From contig OX375874.1 in assembly GCA_947359465.1 (NCBI GenBank), positions 101,559,441 through 101,623,440 of the forward strand: DNA of 64,000 nt. The letters are read 5' to 3'. This document shows positions 36,223 to 47,631 of this stretch, piece after piece. How positions within the stretch are numbered: the stretch's first letter is position 1; the number at the start of each line of letters is the position of its first letter. Under the pieces are notes generated by a model, which did not search any database, was not told the origin of the DNA, and was given only the letters and a program-made list of their open reading frames with translations. This stretch comes from Metellina segmentata (lineage: Eukaryota; Arthropoda; Arachnida; Araneae; Tetragnathidae). The position numbers and the translations under genes are program-made.

Positions 36223-36427
36223 TGTAGTATTCACCCAGTAGATGGCGCTCCACTCTGCCGTAGCGCAGAATTGTATATAAAGTCGGTCTTTGAATACTAA
36301 CACCAGCAGACGCACTCGTACTGAAGGCGAGACGAACCATGTAACTAACCTATTATTGTTTATTAAAGTTCTTGTTGTTCCTGTTCCTGAAGTGCTTCCT
36401 TTCTGCAACCATATACCGATCTCAACA
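36223..36427 (+). repeat. 3' LTR
   Basis: Same 205-bp sequence as the 5' LTR, followed by the AGCT duplication at 36428-36431. Confidence 0.92.
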
Positions 36428-36519
36428 AGCTAATTATATTAAATATTTTTCTGTTACAACCGTTAAATATTTTGTGGGCTCAAATGTTATCACATTGATG
36501 TAGTGTTGCAATTTGGAGA

Positions 36520-36660
36520 TGGGAACCAGCTCAAATGGTGAACTCATCATCTAACCATGGTTCAAAACTACGAGGTGTTATCCTCGGTACTTCCCTTTGA
36601 GATTGATACATAGCCATTGTTAATAATCGCTGTGTTGCTCCAGTATAACGTTAATTCAAC
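36520..36660 (+). repeat. SINE family A, 5'-truncated
   Basis: ccatggttcaaaactacgag, ttccctttgagattgata and gttgctccagtataacgtta match the body and tail of the family. The tRNA-like head is missing. Confidence 0.6.
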
Positions 36661-36664
36661 TACT

Positions 36665-39110
36665 CTACCCTACCTTAATTAATTCGATGTACCACTAAGA
36701 AATAATTGGCATTTCAAATTGTATATTTAAGTGAAGAGAAATTTGGGCTGTAAACAAAAAGTGAAATGAAACATAATTTTAACTACGCTGTGATGAATGC
36801 ATCCCGATGTGGCTAAACCCTTAGATTAATTATTATATGTATGATTCTGACAACATTTAGAGCTGCTCATGTATCCTTCCTAGACGAAATCTTAAGCCAA
36901 ATTTAGCGGTAAAACTAAGTAGTCGAAACTTCAAAATAAAACTAATAAGGATTAAAACAGCTCCTAGTGGGGTCACCCAAAGCATTAAGGCTGTATGCTG
37001 CCTTACCCGGCTAACATAGAAAGGTGGCTGAAGTTGGAATACTACAAAGATGGCTCCAATATCTTATGAACAATAACAGACACGCTCTTCCCATGTCATG
37101 GACTTGTGCAAAAGGAGGACGCTCACCTGTTCTTACCATAACAGCAATTGCGCAGATTATATCCAGTACGTTTTCATCACTGGTTCCTCAATGAAATACC
37201 AGCAGAGCTTCTTGCCTTAAATTTGCGCCTAACATTTTGAAGAACCTATCTGTCATTGCCCAAAAACTATTTTGCACAAGAAGAATATTTTTAGTCATAT
37301 TTTGAAGTTTATAAATTGCTACTAAATATCCTTCTCCAATCTTGGATCAAATGATCCCTAAATATAGCAACGTAATCAAAGACATAACGAAAAAACGCAT
37401 AACTCTAATCAAAAGCCCACATAACTCACCTCAGACGAAATCCTATTTTTGAAAAAAAGAAACCCCAACCTATTTGTTACGAAAAATAATTTCCCTCACG
37501 ATAAAACATGCTCCTCGGTAGCAGCAGGAAAAAAAAGGTGCATCGAAATTACCAACCACCGACTCCCCACTGGGTTCACGTAAGCAGTCCGACTCACAAG
37601 GGCGTGAAAAGGGATGTCGGCGAAACATCCCATGTCCTCCATTCATCATCTTATTGTGGATGTCCTCCCTCCACGAAAACAAAAGAGTCGCTTGATGTAT
37701 GCGTTCCGAAAGATGCACTACCGTTAAGTTAATGCCCGGCTCATACGTCACAGCGGGTCGTGAGGATGAGTGGTGTTTTGTCTGGCTAAGGGGGTGGTTG
37801 TAAAATTACGATAAATCTCTTTTTTATCTCCGTGGGAAGATTTAGGGCTGGGTTTTTTTTCCTGGGATGTTCCTGATGGTCTAATTAGCGTTCTTGTCCT
37901 TGATTCGAGGGAGGTGTTGTTCCCTGGGGGTTTGGGAAAGGAATTACGAGGGTGGACGTGAGGACGATCCCATCAATTTTTCTTTAAATCAGAGAAGAAT
38001 GTTTTGGGGTGGAATGTATGATCGATGTCATTTTGGGTGGACATTGTTCGGGAGAATAAGGTGGTTTCGCTTTGTTGGTGTCTCTAATGAGAATCGCTCG
38101 TTAAGCCCACATCGAATATTGGGTGTTTTTAATAGTGTTTCATGAAATTGCTAAAAAATTGTTTATTGTTGTAACGAGTTGCTTGAAGCAAAGCGTCCAA
38201 ACAAGTTCATAAATTTCAAAAGAGCCTTTGTGAATTATTGGAAGATATAAAACCATGTCTTTGTTACTCTTAAATGTATTCAACGATCGTTTATTAAATG
38301 CATTCTAGTTACATGAAACTCGATAATCTGAAGGAATATTAATGCTAAGCGATTTCAAGAGAGCTTACCATTTATATACACGGCTAACCTGTGTGGAGTT
38401 AATGACAGCATACCATAAATAATCAAAATGTGTGCTTCATAATAACCACCAAATATTGCGTTGATGCAAAGGTTCGTCCAGTTTTGAACACTAGATGGCA
38501 TTGCATCGCAAAACGGAAGTGTTATCTACTTCAAGATTATAAGGTTTTGATGTCTGAAAGACGAAATTTTAGCGAGTACTTGGGTAAAGAATTAATTTTA
38601 TTGGGTTGTGTTTTGTAAATTTTGACAAGCATTAAAAATGTTACAAAATAAGGAGCATTTTTGTTACGTTATGATTTTTTATTTCCGAAAAGGCAAGAAT
38701 GCTTCGCAGACACAAAATAAGACATTTTTGTGTAGTCTGTGGGTGCCGTTGATGATTCCACATGCCGTAAGTGGTTCAGGAAGTTTTGTTACCTGGATCA
38801 GTTTTTATCCTGAGACCTCTTAACTTCTATGGATGAGAAATGATGCAGCTTCCTTAGAGATGAGGAAAGGTCATTGATGGTAAATCACTCCATTTTATTT
38901 GGCTCCCTCATGCATGAGTTCATGTTCTGCAAACAGCAGAGCAAAATTGCATCAGGTTTATTTAGAATTTTGAGATCAATAGTCTACTGTTTTTCAATAA
39001 GACTTCTTAAATTGAATAAAATAAAATAAATTGAATTAGTAGGAAAGAATGTGGTATACGAAACGTGTGGATGGAGAAATAATTAGTTTAAAAAATATTC
39101 TTCCATAATT
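36665..39110. other. No recognised gene
   Basis: Only short unsupported frames. The stretch 37500-38120 is less AT-rich and open for up to 93 codons, but without motifs. Confidence 0.4.
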
Positions 39111-39111
39111 A

Positions 39112-39425
39112 GAGGGCTCAGTTCGTAGAGTCGAGGTTAAGGAACTGGAGAGTTGTAAGTTTGGAATTCGATCCCGCAACAAACCATCCTATACGCGGGG
39201 GCTGGTGCAGGTTAGTTCTATCGTGGCCTTAAATGTCATGAATGGCATGGTGTGGAAGATTAAAGAGGTAAAGTGCCAGCTCAGGTGTTGACCTCGTCAT
39301 CTGGCCTTGGTTCAAAACTATACATGGCGTTGTCCTAAGATCTTTCAATTCTGGATTGGTCTCAGACCGTCGCCAATAGTATATTGTGTTGATCTAGTGT
39401 GAAGTAAATTGAACTATCTTGCCTC
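39112..39425 (+). repeat. SINE family A, best full-length copy
   Basis: The head ggctcagttcgtagagtcga, aggttaaggaactggagag and ggaattcgatcccgc has the spacing of A and B boxes of a tRNA-derived RNA polymerase III promoter. The body includes gtgccagctcaggtgttgac, ctcgtcatctggcc, ttgtcctaagatctttc and gaccgtcgccaatag. The tail ends gtgaagtaaattgaac. This copy shows most clearly that the family is tRNA-headed and about 300 bp long. Confidence 0.75.
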
Positions 39426-39429
39426 TTCC

Positions 39430-40770
39430 ATATTTAGTATTATCTTTTATATTGTTTTACCTTCAGTTTTGATTTTAGAGTGTAGTTTTAATCAAGCATT
39501 TATTAATGCATATCTTTCTTTTCATTTTTTGTATTGAACAACTTTTTTATCCTCGTAATAAGAAAAGTTTAAGAAGTTTGATGCATCAATTTGTTACTGT
39601 ATTGGTAAAAATTGAACACACAAAATAAAGGATGTACAAAAAGATTATAATGTTATTTTGGGACTATTACAGGAATGCAAGTTCCAGGTTGGCTTAAAAT
39701 TTATGTTTTTGTTAATAACAATTTTAAATGCTGATCTGTTCTAAGCGTTTTCAACCATTATTAATGAAAAATGCATAGAATATAGATTTTTCCACTACGC
39801 TAACTTCCCAATGATGTTTGAAGCACCAAATTATTTTAAGATACATAATTTATATTTTAATTAATTGAATCAAATGAACTTGTGACTTTCGAGATTACGA
39901 TAAGACTTCAAGTGTACTAAAATGAGTTTTAATATTGAAAAACTCAATCTCTGAATGCTCGTAAATTGAAATACGATGGAAACATCTAAAAACTTCCTAA
40001 ATTCTGAAAATTAATAGATATCATAGTAATTTATATTTTTGCATTTACAGAGACGAAGAGCTCAAGATGTTAAACTCCCCCACTCCCGTCTAGTACAATT
40101 TAATACAAATTTACTACCAGAGTCAGGAAATATAAACTCATACATAAATTCACAAGATAATTTAATTTAAATAACCAAAACGTAAATTGAAATAACTTAA
40201 AATAATTTAGTACTTAAACATCATTGGTAGAAAGGTAATTTAATTAACGACACAACACAGTAGACTATTGGCATCGGTCGAAGTTCAAACAGTCAACTAT
40301 ACAAACTAAATGTAATACAGCATCATCTACATAAACATTTAATTCTATCAAATCAATTAAGCCACCTAACTTAGATAGTCACAGAGAAAATGCGAAAATA
40401 AAATGAGTAACTCTAACCTTTTTATCAGCACAGGATCATGTGACCACAACTAGTACTAATGCGACCCTTGAATTAGTTTCGTCTTCCGGGAGCATCATCC
40501 AACTGGTCCATGGGAAGTAAGAAAATTCATATTCATTGATTCATCATCTGATTGGTCCGCTTGACGTAATAATAGAACTGTCATTTCACAATTTTTTGTT
40601 GCAACTGTATAAAAATTCATGTTTACACATCTACCCTGTCATGAGATGTCGCATTTCCAAACTGGGCGATGAAATACCGAATCAGCCAATCCAGTCACTT
40701 TTTCACCGATTAGTCACGTGACAACTAGTCGATGTGTTCGTCACACATTTTTAAGCTCATTTCAATTCGT
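39430..40770. other. No gene seen
   Basis: Very AT-rich in 39430-40420. No coding or repeat signal recognised. Confidence 0.45.
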
Positions 40771-40773
40771 CCT

Positions 40774-40975
40774 TGTAGTCCTATTGGTACAGTGTACATA
40801 GCTCTTGTTGTTGATTAGGTCGTGGATTCTAATCCTACAACCAACAGATATGTTGGTGTTTATTCCAGTTAGGAGAGTAGCGATGATTCACCTACGGATG
40901 CTCCTTTGCAATTAGTCGTCAGTATAGTGTAGATCTAAAGATCCGTCTCAATATGTCCGTCCGATCATATTCGAA
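40774..40975 (+). repeat. Probable second tRNA-derived SINE (family B)
   Basis: agtcctattggtacagtgta at 40776 resembles the start of a tRNA with its A box, and cgtggattctaatcctaca (about 40831-40849) resembles a B box with the following acceptor side. Spacing is about 50 bp. Roughly 120 bp of unrelated body follows. Only one copy was seen, so this is tentative. Confidence 0.45.
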
Positions 40976-41376
40976 GACGTCAGTGGTCTGGCATTATATA
41001 AGATGTAGCATTTTTTTAAAGGCATGTAATTTCTAGTATGGATAGAGTATATGCCTATGGATATCTTCTTATAATCGAGTCTCAAAGGTTTCTAAACACA
41101 ACAAACAGTTGTACAGTAAACTTAGAATGTATAATTACCACCACGCCAATGACACCAAACTACATTCTGACAATTTTCACCTAACTGTATTTTTCGAGTT
41201 CATGTATGATAATATAACAAAGCCCCGAACCCTTTTGACTTAGTGGAAATGCCAATTTTCATGAGAAAACAACCTTTAAGCAGTAACTTGATTTTTCCAG
41301 AAGCATCATAACTTTGAATTCATTTTTGTAGAAACGTCAATTTTGCAGATAGGTGCCTTTGGCGTGGCAGTAAGTA

Positions 41377-41384
41377 CACTACAC
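41377..41384. other. 8-bp target-site duplication CACTACAC (left)
   Basis: CACTACAC directly precedes the hAT terminus CAGTGCTCCCC and recurs exactly at 42437-42444. Eight base pairs is diagnostic for hAT transposons. Confidence 0.9.
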
Positions 41385-42436
41385 CAGTGCTCCCCAACCT
41401 TTTTATCGCCGCGGACCGGATCAACGTTTGATAATTTTAACGCGGCCCGCTGAAGGGGGGGGGGGACGTTGCTTGTTTATATTTTAGATTGTAATGATTT
41501 AATAATTTTAATTTAATTGTATTTAAACATGCCTTCAAAATAAAATACAGTTACACCAAAAAATGAATATAAAGTGATTTAACATTCTAACTCACTAGAA
41601 CGCTAAATTAATGAGAACCCTGAGCTTGTTTCTTTGCAACGAGACTGTTTCATCGGGGGTAATAGGAGACAGTGACACCCGAAGTGTGTTGCTTATGTCC
41701 AGTTTATTCCGACGTTTTGATTTGGTTGCTGTCACTGCAGAAAACCCCGCTTCACACAGATAGGTTGTCGGAAATGGCAATTTGGATTTAAGTGCTGTGG
41801 TGGCAATCTCAGAGTATTCCGCCATGACTTTAATCCAGAACACCGGCAAAGTTGTTGTCTCGAACGTAGTTTTAAGGCCGCCTTCATTTGCAATCTCCAG
41901 CAGTTGATCTTCTTGCACAGACATGCTAGATTCGCCTGATTTGTTGACAAATGGGTCGCGGATCCATTCCTTACTAGTTCGTGGGTCTTTTGTGATTGGG
42001 AAGTAGCGCTCGAACTATTTTAAAAGCAAAGACAGGTGATCGTGCACCAACTGGGAGAATGAATGCTTAAGCTCAGTCTCCCCTAAAATACCCACTAATA
42101 TCTGAAACATGTCCAAAATGCCTCTGTTCAAGCGCCGTCCCCACAACTTAGGTTTGACTTTAAATGCAGCTACTTTGTCTGCTAACTTGAAAACAGTTGT
42201 CACATTTATCAAAATTGGAAAATAGAGACACACATAATTCAGAAATCATAATTGAAGCTCTAGTAACAGAACAAATTTGAAGTTCTGATTTACCGCCTCC
42301 TAATTTGAGTGGTCATTTCATAGATAAGAACCGCACAAACCCGAGAGAAATACACCATAGTAAATAAAATGGAAATAATTTAATGTTCCTTCGGCGGCCC
42401 GGTACCGGTCCGCGGCCCGGAGGTTGGGGACCACTG
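41385..42436 (-). mobile_element. hAT-family DNA transposon, internally deleted, 1.05 kb
   Basis: The ends CAGTGCTCCCCAACC... and ...GGTTGGGGACCACTG form terminal inverted repeats that continue into the related cgcggaccgg and ccggtccgcggcccgg. They carry an exact 8-bp duplication. Known family feature: CAGTG(G)TCCCCAACC ends belong to hAT elements of the Charlie/ZBED-like group found in many animals. The interior retains only the 3' part of the transposase gene on the minus strand. A C/G run at 41455-41465 lies just inside the left repeat. Confidence 0.9.
41595..42233 (-). pseudogene. hAT transposase C-terminal part (dimerisation domain)
   Basis: Minus-strand frames from 42233 to 42015 (KVAAFKVKPKLWGRRLNRG, GETELKHSFSQLV) and from 41924 to 41595 (FWIKVMAEYSEIATTALKS, PFPTTYLCEAGFSAVTATK, RNKLDISNTLRVSLSPI) are consecutive parts of a ZBED5/hAT-like transposase. 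They are separated by a single in-frame TAG near 42012 and further coding sequence without a start. The second part is the C-terminal hAT dimerisation domain. The BED zinc finger and catalytic core are absent. Confidence 0.88.
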
Positions 42437-42571
42437 CACTACACTACAATAATAGACCGGGTAACGGTGGACTTGCACAAAATCCGACTACTTGTTTGGG
42501 GGTGATTTTCGTGGTATGGCCTGGGACATTTGCATTGTTGTTCCTGGTAAATAGAACGCCGACGCCTACAT

Positions 42572-43056
42572 TGTGACGTTATGCCCAGCCAAACATAGAA
42601 TATTTTTAGAAGAAAAATATATTTATTATATCTTGGATAGATAAAATATTATTATACACTTTGTACATGAAGGAATACAGTTTCAAAACTGAGGAGAGTA
42701 TATATCATCACTCGTTTAGATGCACCGAGAAGATCTATCAAAGATCATACTAAAGGGAGGCACACCGTACGCTCTTTTCAGAACAAGTCCGACTCAGAAG
42801 TCCCGAAAGTCTCCTGCCGTCCCATTTTTATAGCCGACCTCACAGCTGAGGACCAATTCCTTCTCGTTAGGGTAAGGATCAAAAGGAACCGACTGGCTCG
42901 TTTGTCGGTCAGTCCAAAAATGTCGACTCGCCGACACATTCCGTTCCCCCGAGAAACTCCCTACGGGGGTCCACAAAGAAGCGGCCTGCTTCAATGAAAT
43001 CCTTTCTCACGGGTTTCCCACGTCAAGAACCCTTAAAAGGTGTGGATCTCACCACA
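42572..43056 (-). mobile_element. Solo LTR, 485 bp
   Basis: Begins TGTGACGTTATGCCC and ends TCTCACCACA on the plus strand, with ACAT on both sides (42568-42571 and 43057-43060) as a 4-bp duplication. Read on the minus strand it has TATAAAAATGGG around 42824-42835 followed farther on by AATAAATATATTTTTC around 42615-42630, the promoter and poly(A) order expected of an LTR, which sets the orientation. It was left by recombination between the two LTRs of an element, most likely gypsy or BEL type. Confidence 0.8.
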
Positions 43057-43368
43057 ACATGAACATTTTGGCAATTTTATCGAATGGACAAATGTTACTT
43101 CCAGGACGACAACGCTACATGTCATGCTGCAGCCTCTGTCAAGTAGTGGTATCAATATATGGATGTAAAACGTCTTCCTTGGCCTGTTCTGTCCCCACCT
43201 AAACTGCACAGAACATTCGTGAGTTCAGTTAGAGTGGCGCTTACGGACCAGGGAACCACGTCCGAATTCTACAGCTGAGCTGGAGACATTCTTGCAGTAG
43301 GAATGCACAAAAATACCTTAACACCTGAGACAACCCCTAGACATAAAAAAAACCGACCCACTAACCCC

Positions 43369-43370
<2 letters not shown>

Positions 43371-43449
<79 letters not shown>
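43371..43449. repeat. (AT)n microsatellite
   Basis: About 39 uninterrupted AT dinucleotides within Tc1 copy 2. Confidence 0.97.
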
Positions 43450-43452
<3 letters not shown>

Positions 43453-43539
43453 ATGTCCCGACCTAAACCTCACAGAACATTTGTGTGACGAGTTAGAGCA
43501 ACGCTTACGGACCAGGGAAACACGTTCGAAATCTACAGC

Positions 43540-43632
43540 CGGTTTGGTTTGGTGGTTTTCTATGGCGCAAGGGTCAGATCTGGCCATACTGCGCCAAACG
43601 TTGTCTATATTAAAAGGTATATAGCTTTAACA
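43540..43632 (+). mobile_element. 93-bp SINE-like insert
   Basis: cggtttggtttggtggtttt ctatggcgcaagggtcagat (split here) interrupts the Tc1 sequence and is flanked by an 11-bp duplication aaatctacagc (43529-43539 and 43633-43643). A degenerate relative (gttttatgacgcaaggtcca) occurs near 50232. An 11-bp duplication points to LINE-mediated retrotransposition. Confidence 0.7.
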
Positions 43633-43854
43633 AAATCTACAGCTGAGCTGGCTACATTCTTGCAGCAGGAATGGATACAGATACCCATAGCTGTGTATCA
43701 AAACCTTGTTGAAAGTATGCACAGAAGGGTTGCTAGTGTAACTGCAGAACGAAGGGGAACCATCCCCCTATTAAATCAGGTATTCTTTTTTCCCTTATAC
43801 CATCACATCTTGCTGTTCGGTCCATTATTGTAGGGTAGTCTATGTGCAATCTCG

Positions 43855-44490
43855 ACACACAGCTCGTTTTGCTGCCTCGTTTTGTTACTGCTCCCTCCTT
43901 GCAGCTCCACGCTCAAGCTCTGAAAGTAAAAGCTTTTAGAAAAACAAGTTATGCAGTCATCCTAGATTTATATTTAACCTCGCCTTAACCACTCCTTGTA
44001 ATTGCAGTTCCGGTATCTGGAGACAGAATCGCACGGATGATATCTCCGTCTAGGAAGTGAGTTAATTTCTTTCCGTTCAAACAGTCAATTTCCGACCTCC
44101 CCAGCGGAGTAGAAGCGAAGTCGTTCCAACCCTCTACGGAAATGAAAATTTCCTACGTGTTCCAGCCTTCATTAACCCGAGCGTTCTTTTGTAACTTTAA
44201 TCGTGTCTTGTTTCTTTTGCAACGCTGCTGTTGAATCTTTGTTGCTGACGGTTAAGTTTAGTCTTGCAAACTATATCCAGAACACAGGATCCCCAACGTA
44301 CATTTGATGGGAGTGTTGGTATCAATGTTAGGTGTAAATTCTTTCGCGATTCGAGGGTTATTGAGTCGAGGGAAGTTAAACGAAAAGTTCTTCGGAAACA
44401 TCAAAAACTATTTTCATTTGAATGAACGTGAATTGACCGAAAATGTAGTTACAGTGCTATCTGATTTTAGAGAACCGATCAGGTAAAGTA
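43855..44490. other. No gene seen
   Basis: No motif, repeat or RNA gene recognised in this stretch. Confidence 0.45.
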
Positions 44491-44491
44491 A

Positions 44492-44790
44492 TTTTAATTT
44501 AACGTCGTACACACAGCGGGATATTGACGACGGTCCGGGATCAATCCCCCAAGGCAAAGATTCGAGGATAATACCACGTAATTTTGAAACACGGTCAGAT
44601 GACGAGGAAACACCTGATCTGGCTCCCCACTCTCCAAACGTCCACACCAACCCAACGTAAGGACCTTCAGCCACGACAGACTTAAGGTGCACCAACCGCC
44701 ACTAACCATACCCTTACACATATCCATATATTTACCCGCATTCGAAACAGGAATCTTCCGATCTAGAGGCTAACACCTTAACCACCAGGC
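44492..44790 (-). repeat. SINE family A, full-length copy
   Basis: The minus strand starts gcctggtggttaaggtgtta (A-box-like) and ends in an acgttaaattaaaattac tail. The body shares the accgtcgtcaatatcc and cgtcatctgaccgtg blocks. Confidence 0.75.
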
Positions 44791-44882
44791 AAGAACTGAT
44801 CAGAGTTACGACTATTGACGAAATTATACAAAGAAAGACAATTATACCGAAATTATACTATGCCAAGTGTTGTAGGAAAGTA

Positions 44883-45125
44883 TTTTAACTAACGCCGCAC
44901 TGGAGCAACACAAAGGGCTACTGGTGACGGTTCGGGATCAGAGCAGAAGGCACCTGAGATGGTCGTCCCACTCTCCAAACATCTAAAACTCGCCAACGCG
45001 AGGATATTCGAGGCCACGACAGTTTTAACGTGCACCATACCCTCTTGTGTCCCAATGTCTTTAGTTGGATTAAAACTCCCAAAACTCCGGTTGCTAATCC
45101 GTAACTCTTCCAACCGGGCTACATC
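44883..45125 (-). repeat. SINE family A variant, nearly full-length
   Basis: Same tail and core (cgccgcactggagcaacaca, gggctactggtgacggttcg). The head on the minus strand is gcccggttggaagagttacg with aacaaccggagttttgg-like sequence, closest to the copy at 23120-23420. About 55 bp of the usual body between the core and the catccc block is missing. Confidence 0.7.
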
Positions 45126-45377
45126 AGTTGTATTGTACCTTAATCTTTGTTAGATGGTTAATTTTCCTATATACGTAGTATCAAATTCTACGAATGGTTC
45201 TGGCAAAAAATTAATACTAATAAAATACAGCAGATACAAAAATTAATTTTGTAATACAATACAGCAGAAATCATCGTAAATAATTTTAATGCCTTTTTTT
45301 TCCAGAACTGAAATTTACTTTAAACCGTAACATACGATTTGAATAATTTGTGAGGGATTACAACACAGAATCCCATA

Positions 45378-45515
45378 TAAAAGTAGTTCGTCATCTGACC
45401 GTGGTTTAAAATTACTAAATGTTGTCCTCGGATGTTTCCCTTAATTGACTGATCCCGGACCGTCGTCAATAGCTCGTGTGTTGCTCTAGTACGACGTTAA
45501 CTAAAATTACCATTA
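45378..45515 (+). repeat. SINE family A, 5'-truncated
   Basis: tagttcgtcatctgaccgtg, ttgtcctcggatgtttccct, gatcccggaccgtcgtcaat and the tail cgacgttaactaaaattacc are all clear. The head is absent. Confidence 0.75.
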
Positions 45516-45519
45516 CCAT

Positions 45520-46896
45520 CCATATAAAAGTCAAAATGCTTGACAAAACTAGCTTATATACATAAGAGGACATATTGTAATAAGGTAGAACCATTGAAGC
45601 GAGCCTATGTTCATCGTTGCTTCTCATTTCATGGCAAATTTGAGACGACGTGATACTGGCAATCTAGAGAACTCTTAAGACAATGACTTCGGTCAATTTT
45701 GTTGTACTTTTACTCGTTGTGTAATTTTCCTCTTTGAAAATTGCCATTGGAAATAAAAAACACCTAAGAGAGAGAGAGAGGACATAGTTTTAAATCTCAA
45801 TATAAATATTATGAAAGAGCGTTATTGCTACCAAGAGGATAAAAAGCGAGCCTGGATATAACAAGCTAATCATTTTAAATCACACCAATTATCATACAGA
45901 TATTATGTGGACGATGATATTAAAATAGGTGTTTTGGTCATTAACGTTAGTTTTGAAGTGCATGTTGCATTTGCCGAATATAAAATTAAAAAAAGGGGAC
46001 TTCCGACATGGTTTGGTTTATAAATTTTAGCCTAAGTTGGTGAAAGAGAAAATTCAAACACAGATGATCAAAACCAAAATAAAGCTTCTAGACTCAAATT
46101 TTCCTTTTTAGATTTATTCTGGTTCTACTGATGCTTTACAGGTTATTCCACCAAAATGTTCAACAATTATTTTTTTATTGTATTCAATAGTCATTTGTGA
46201 AGCTTTTAGGTCAAAAATACATGTTTTGCTGTTTTGTCTTTATGCTTGTTGTCTGCAATGAAGATCCTAATCTTCTGTTTCTTCATTTTGCATGTTTTTT
46301 ATGTCTGAGAAAGTAATATTTACACTAGAATTTAATATTATTGTAAAATCAAAATATACTTTTACATGAAATGTGACCCATTATATCACGGGTCATCATA
46401 CGTCCTGTCCTTGACCATAGACCCCTTTCAAAAGTTTCTTGATCTCTTACCCACCCCTTCTATTTCATTTAGATAACAAAATAACAATAGTACAATATTC
46501 CTTATATATGTATATATAAAAGCAAGACTTATTAACTTTATATAAAATTTACTAAGATGTCAATGTCTTCCTGACTCTTGGCAAGATTAGCAATGTTGGG
46601 TTCAGAATTAGTGAGTTGCAGCCTTAAGTCGCCACGGAATTCTGTATCTAGCTAATTTCTTTAGTTTGTTACAAATGGAATTAACATGGTTGATACTAGT
46701 TTCAACTATGTACGAGCGGGGAAGCAGCAAAAAATGCAAGCAAAAAAGGAAGTACTACTTCAGAAAGATTTGGATATTTTGTATTATATTTTTCTATCAA
46801 CACCTGTGCACAAATAGGCCCCAAACAATGCTGTATCGCCCACTTTGTTGACCACGCTCTATTCTTCTAAAATAAATCATTAATCAGATTTTAACT
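45520..46896. other. No gene seen
   Basis: AT-rich with a short (GA)n run at 45768-45780. No coding signal recognised. Confidence 0.45.
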
Positions 46897-46900
46897 TTAA

Positions 46901-47627
46901 GGGGGTCCGGGACACATAGAAAAAAAATTTTATTAATTAATTTAGAATTTTGAATTTTTTTGTACTGATTACCCATCTAACTAATAAACGAAATCACAAC
47001 ACAAAATTTTTCCAAAAGTTCTTTAAAAATTTTAAATTAAATTTTTTTGAAAAAAAGAGGGGTCATTTTAAATTGCTAAAGCTCAAAATATTCTTGAACA
47101 ATTTTCAAAATTCTTGCAGTAAATTATTCACAAATTTATAAACTTTAATTTTGATTCAGCAATTTAAAAAATATTAATTTAATAAAAAATAAAAAATATT
47201 TGAATGAAAATTTTTGAAAATTTTAAGGTACTTTTTTTTTAAAGTTATATTTTGAAAAGTAAATATTTGTTTCAAATTTGCTGAATCAAAATTAAAGTAT
47301 AATGTTTGAAAAAGATATATTCCAAATTTCAACCTTTAAACTTTATTGGTTTTCGACTTATAGCAATTTGAATACAGGAAATCATGAAAAAATGTATCAT
47401 TGAGAAAAACGCATTTAAAGTTTTAAAGACAGGTGTTGTTGCCATGACAACATTTGCCAAGAGTGTTAGATTTACAAAATAACGCACCACAAAAATTATT
47501 ATATCTCTAGTTCTAATTAAGATAGAAACATGATTTGGACGTCATTTTAAGCAGAAAAACACAGAGAATTTCTTAACATAATAAAAAAAATTTCGAAAAT
47601 TTGACTATTTTTGTGTCCCGGATCCCC
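46901..47627. mobile_element. MITE flanked by TTAA, 727 bp
   Basis: The ends GGGGGTCCGGGACACA (46901) and TGTGTCCCGGATCCCC (to 47627) are inverted repeats with one mismatch over 16 bp. Each is directly flanked by TTAA (46897-46900 and 47628-47631). TTAA duplication is the signature of piggyBac-type transposition. The interior is very AT-rich and non-coding, so this is a non-autonomous miniature element. Termini were not matched to a named family. Confidence 0.8.
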
Positions 47628-47631
47628 TTAA

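Larger units (their letters stand above)
33096..36427 (+). mobile_element. Ty3/gypsy LTR retrotransposon, internally deleted, 3.33 kb
   Basis: Two LTRs of 205 bp, identical by eye and beginning TG and ending CA, flank an interior with gag and the RNase H-integrase part of pol. A 4-bp duplication AGCT surrounds it. A primer-binding-site-like TGGTGACCCGGAGC starts at 33301, directly after the 5' LTR, and a purine-rich ggaggga lies just before the 3' LTR. Protease and reverse transcriptase are missing between about 34180 and 34215. Identical LTRs mean insertion was recent relative to the substitution rate, so it was probably mobilised in trans by a complete relative. Confidence 0.92.
42470..43770 (+). 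pseudogene. Tc1-like transposase remnants
   Basis: Pieces at 42470-42567, 43061-43300 and 43450-43770 align with the copy 1 transposase fragment (gacttgcacaaaatccgact, cttccaggacgacaacgcta, gttagagcaacgcttacgg). The last two overlap in content, so the C-terminal part is present about one and a half times. Frames are interrupted by stops and insertions; no functional protein. Confidence 0.8.
42445..43850 (+). mobile_element. Tc1-like DNA transposon (copy 2), fragmented by nested insertions
   Basis: The left end ctacactacaataatagacc (42439-42458) and the right end ggtccattattgtagggtag (43819-43838) are inverted repeats of each other and match the end of copy 1 at 51-95. Coding homology begins directly after the left repeat (gtggacttgcacaaaatccg). 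It is broken by a solo LTR (42572-43056), an (AT)n tract with a partial duplication of the transposase 3' part (43300-43450), and a 93-bp SINE-like insert (43540-43632). Confidence 0.82.

Noticed and set aside
37470..38145. Overlapping open frames on both strands
   Set aside because: Several competing frames of 74-93 codons without motifs; nothing separates them from chance.
43303..43587. Open frames of Tyr-Ile repeats on both strands
   Set aside because: Direct translation of the (AT)n microsatellite.
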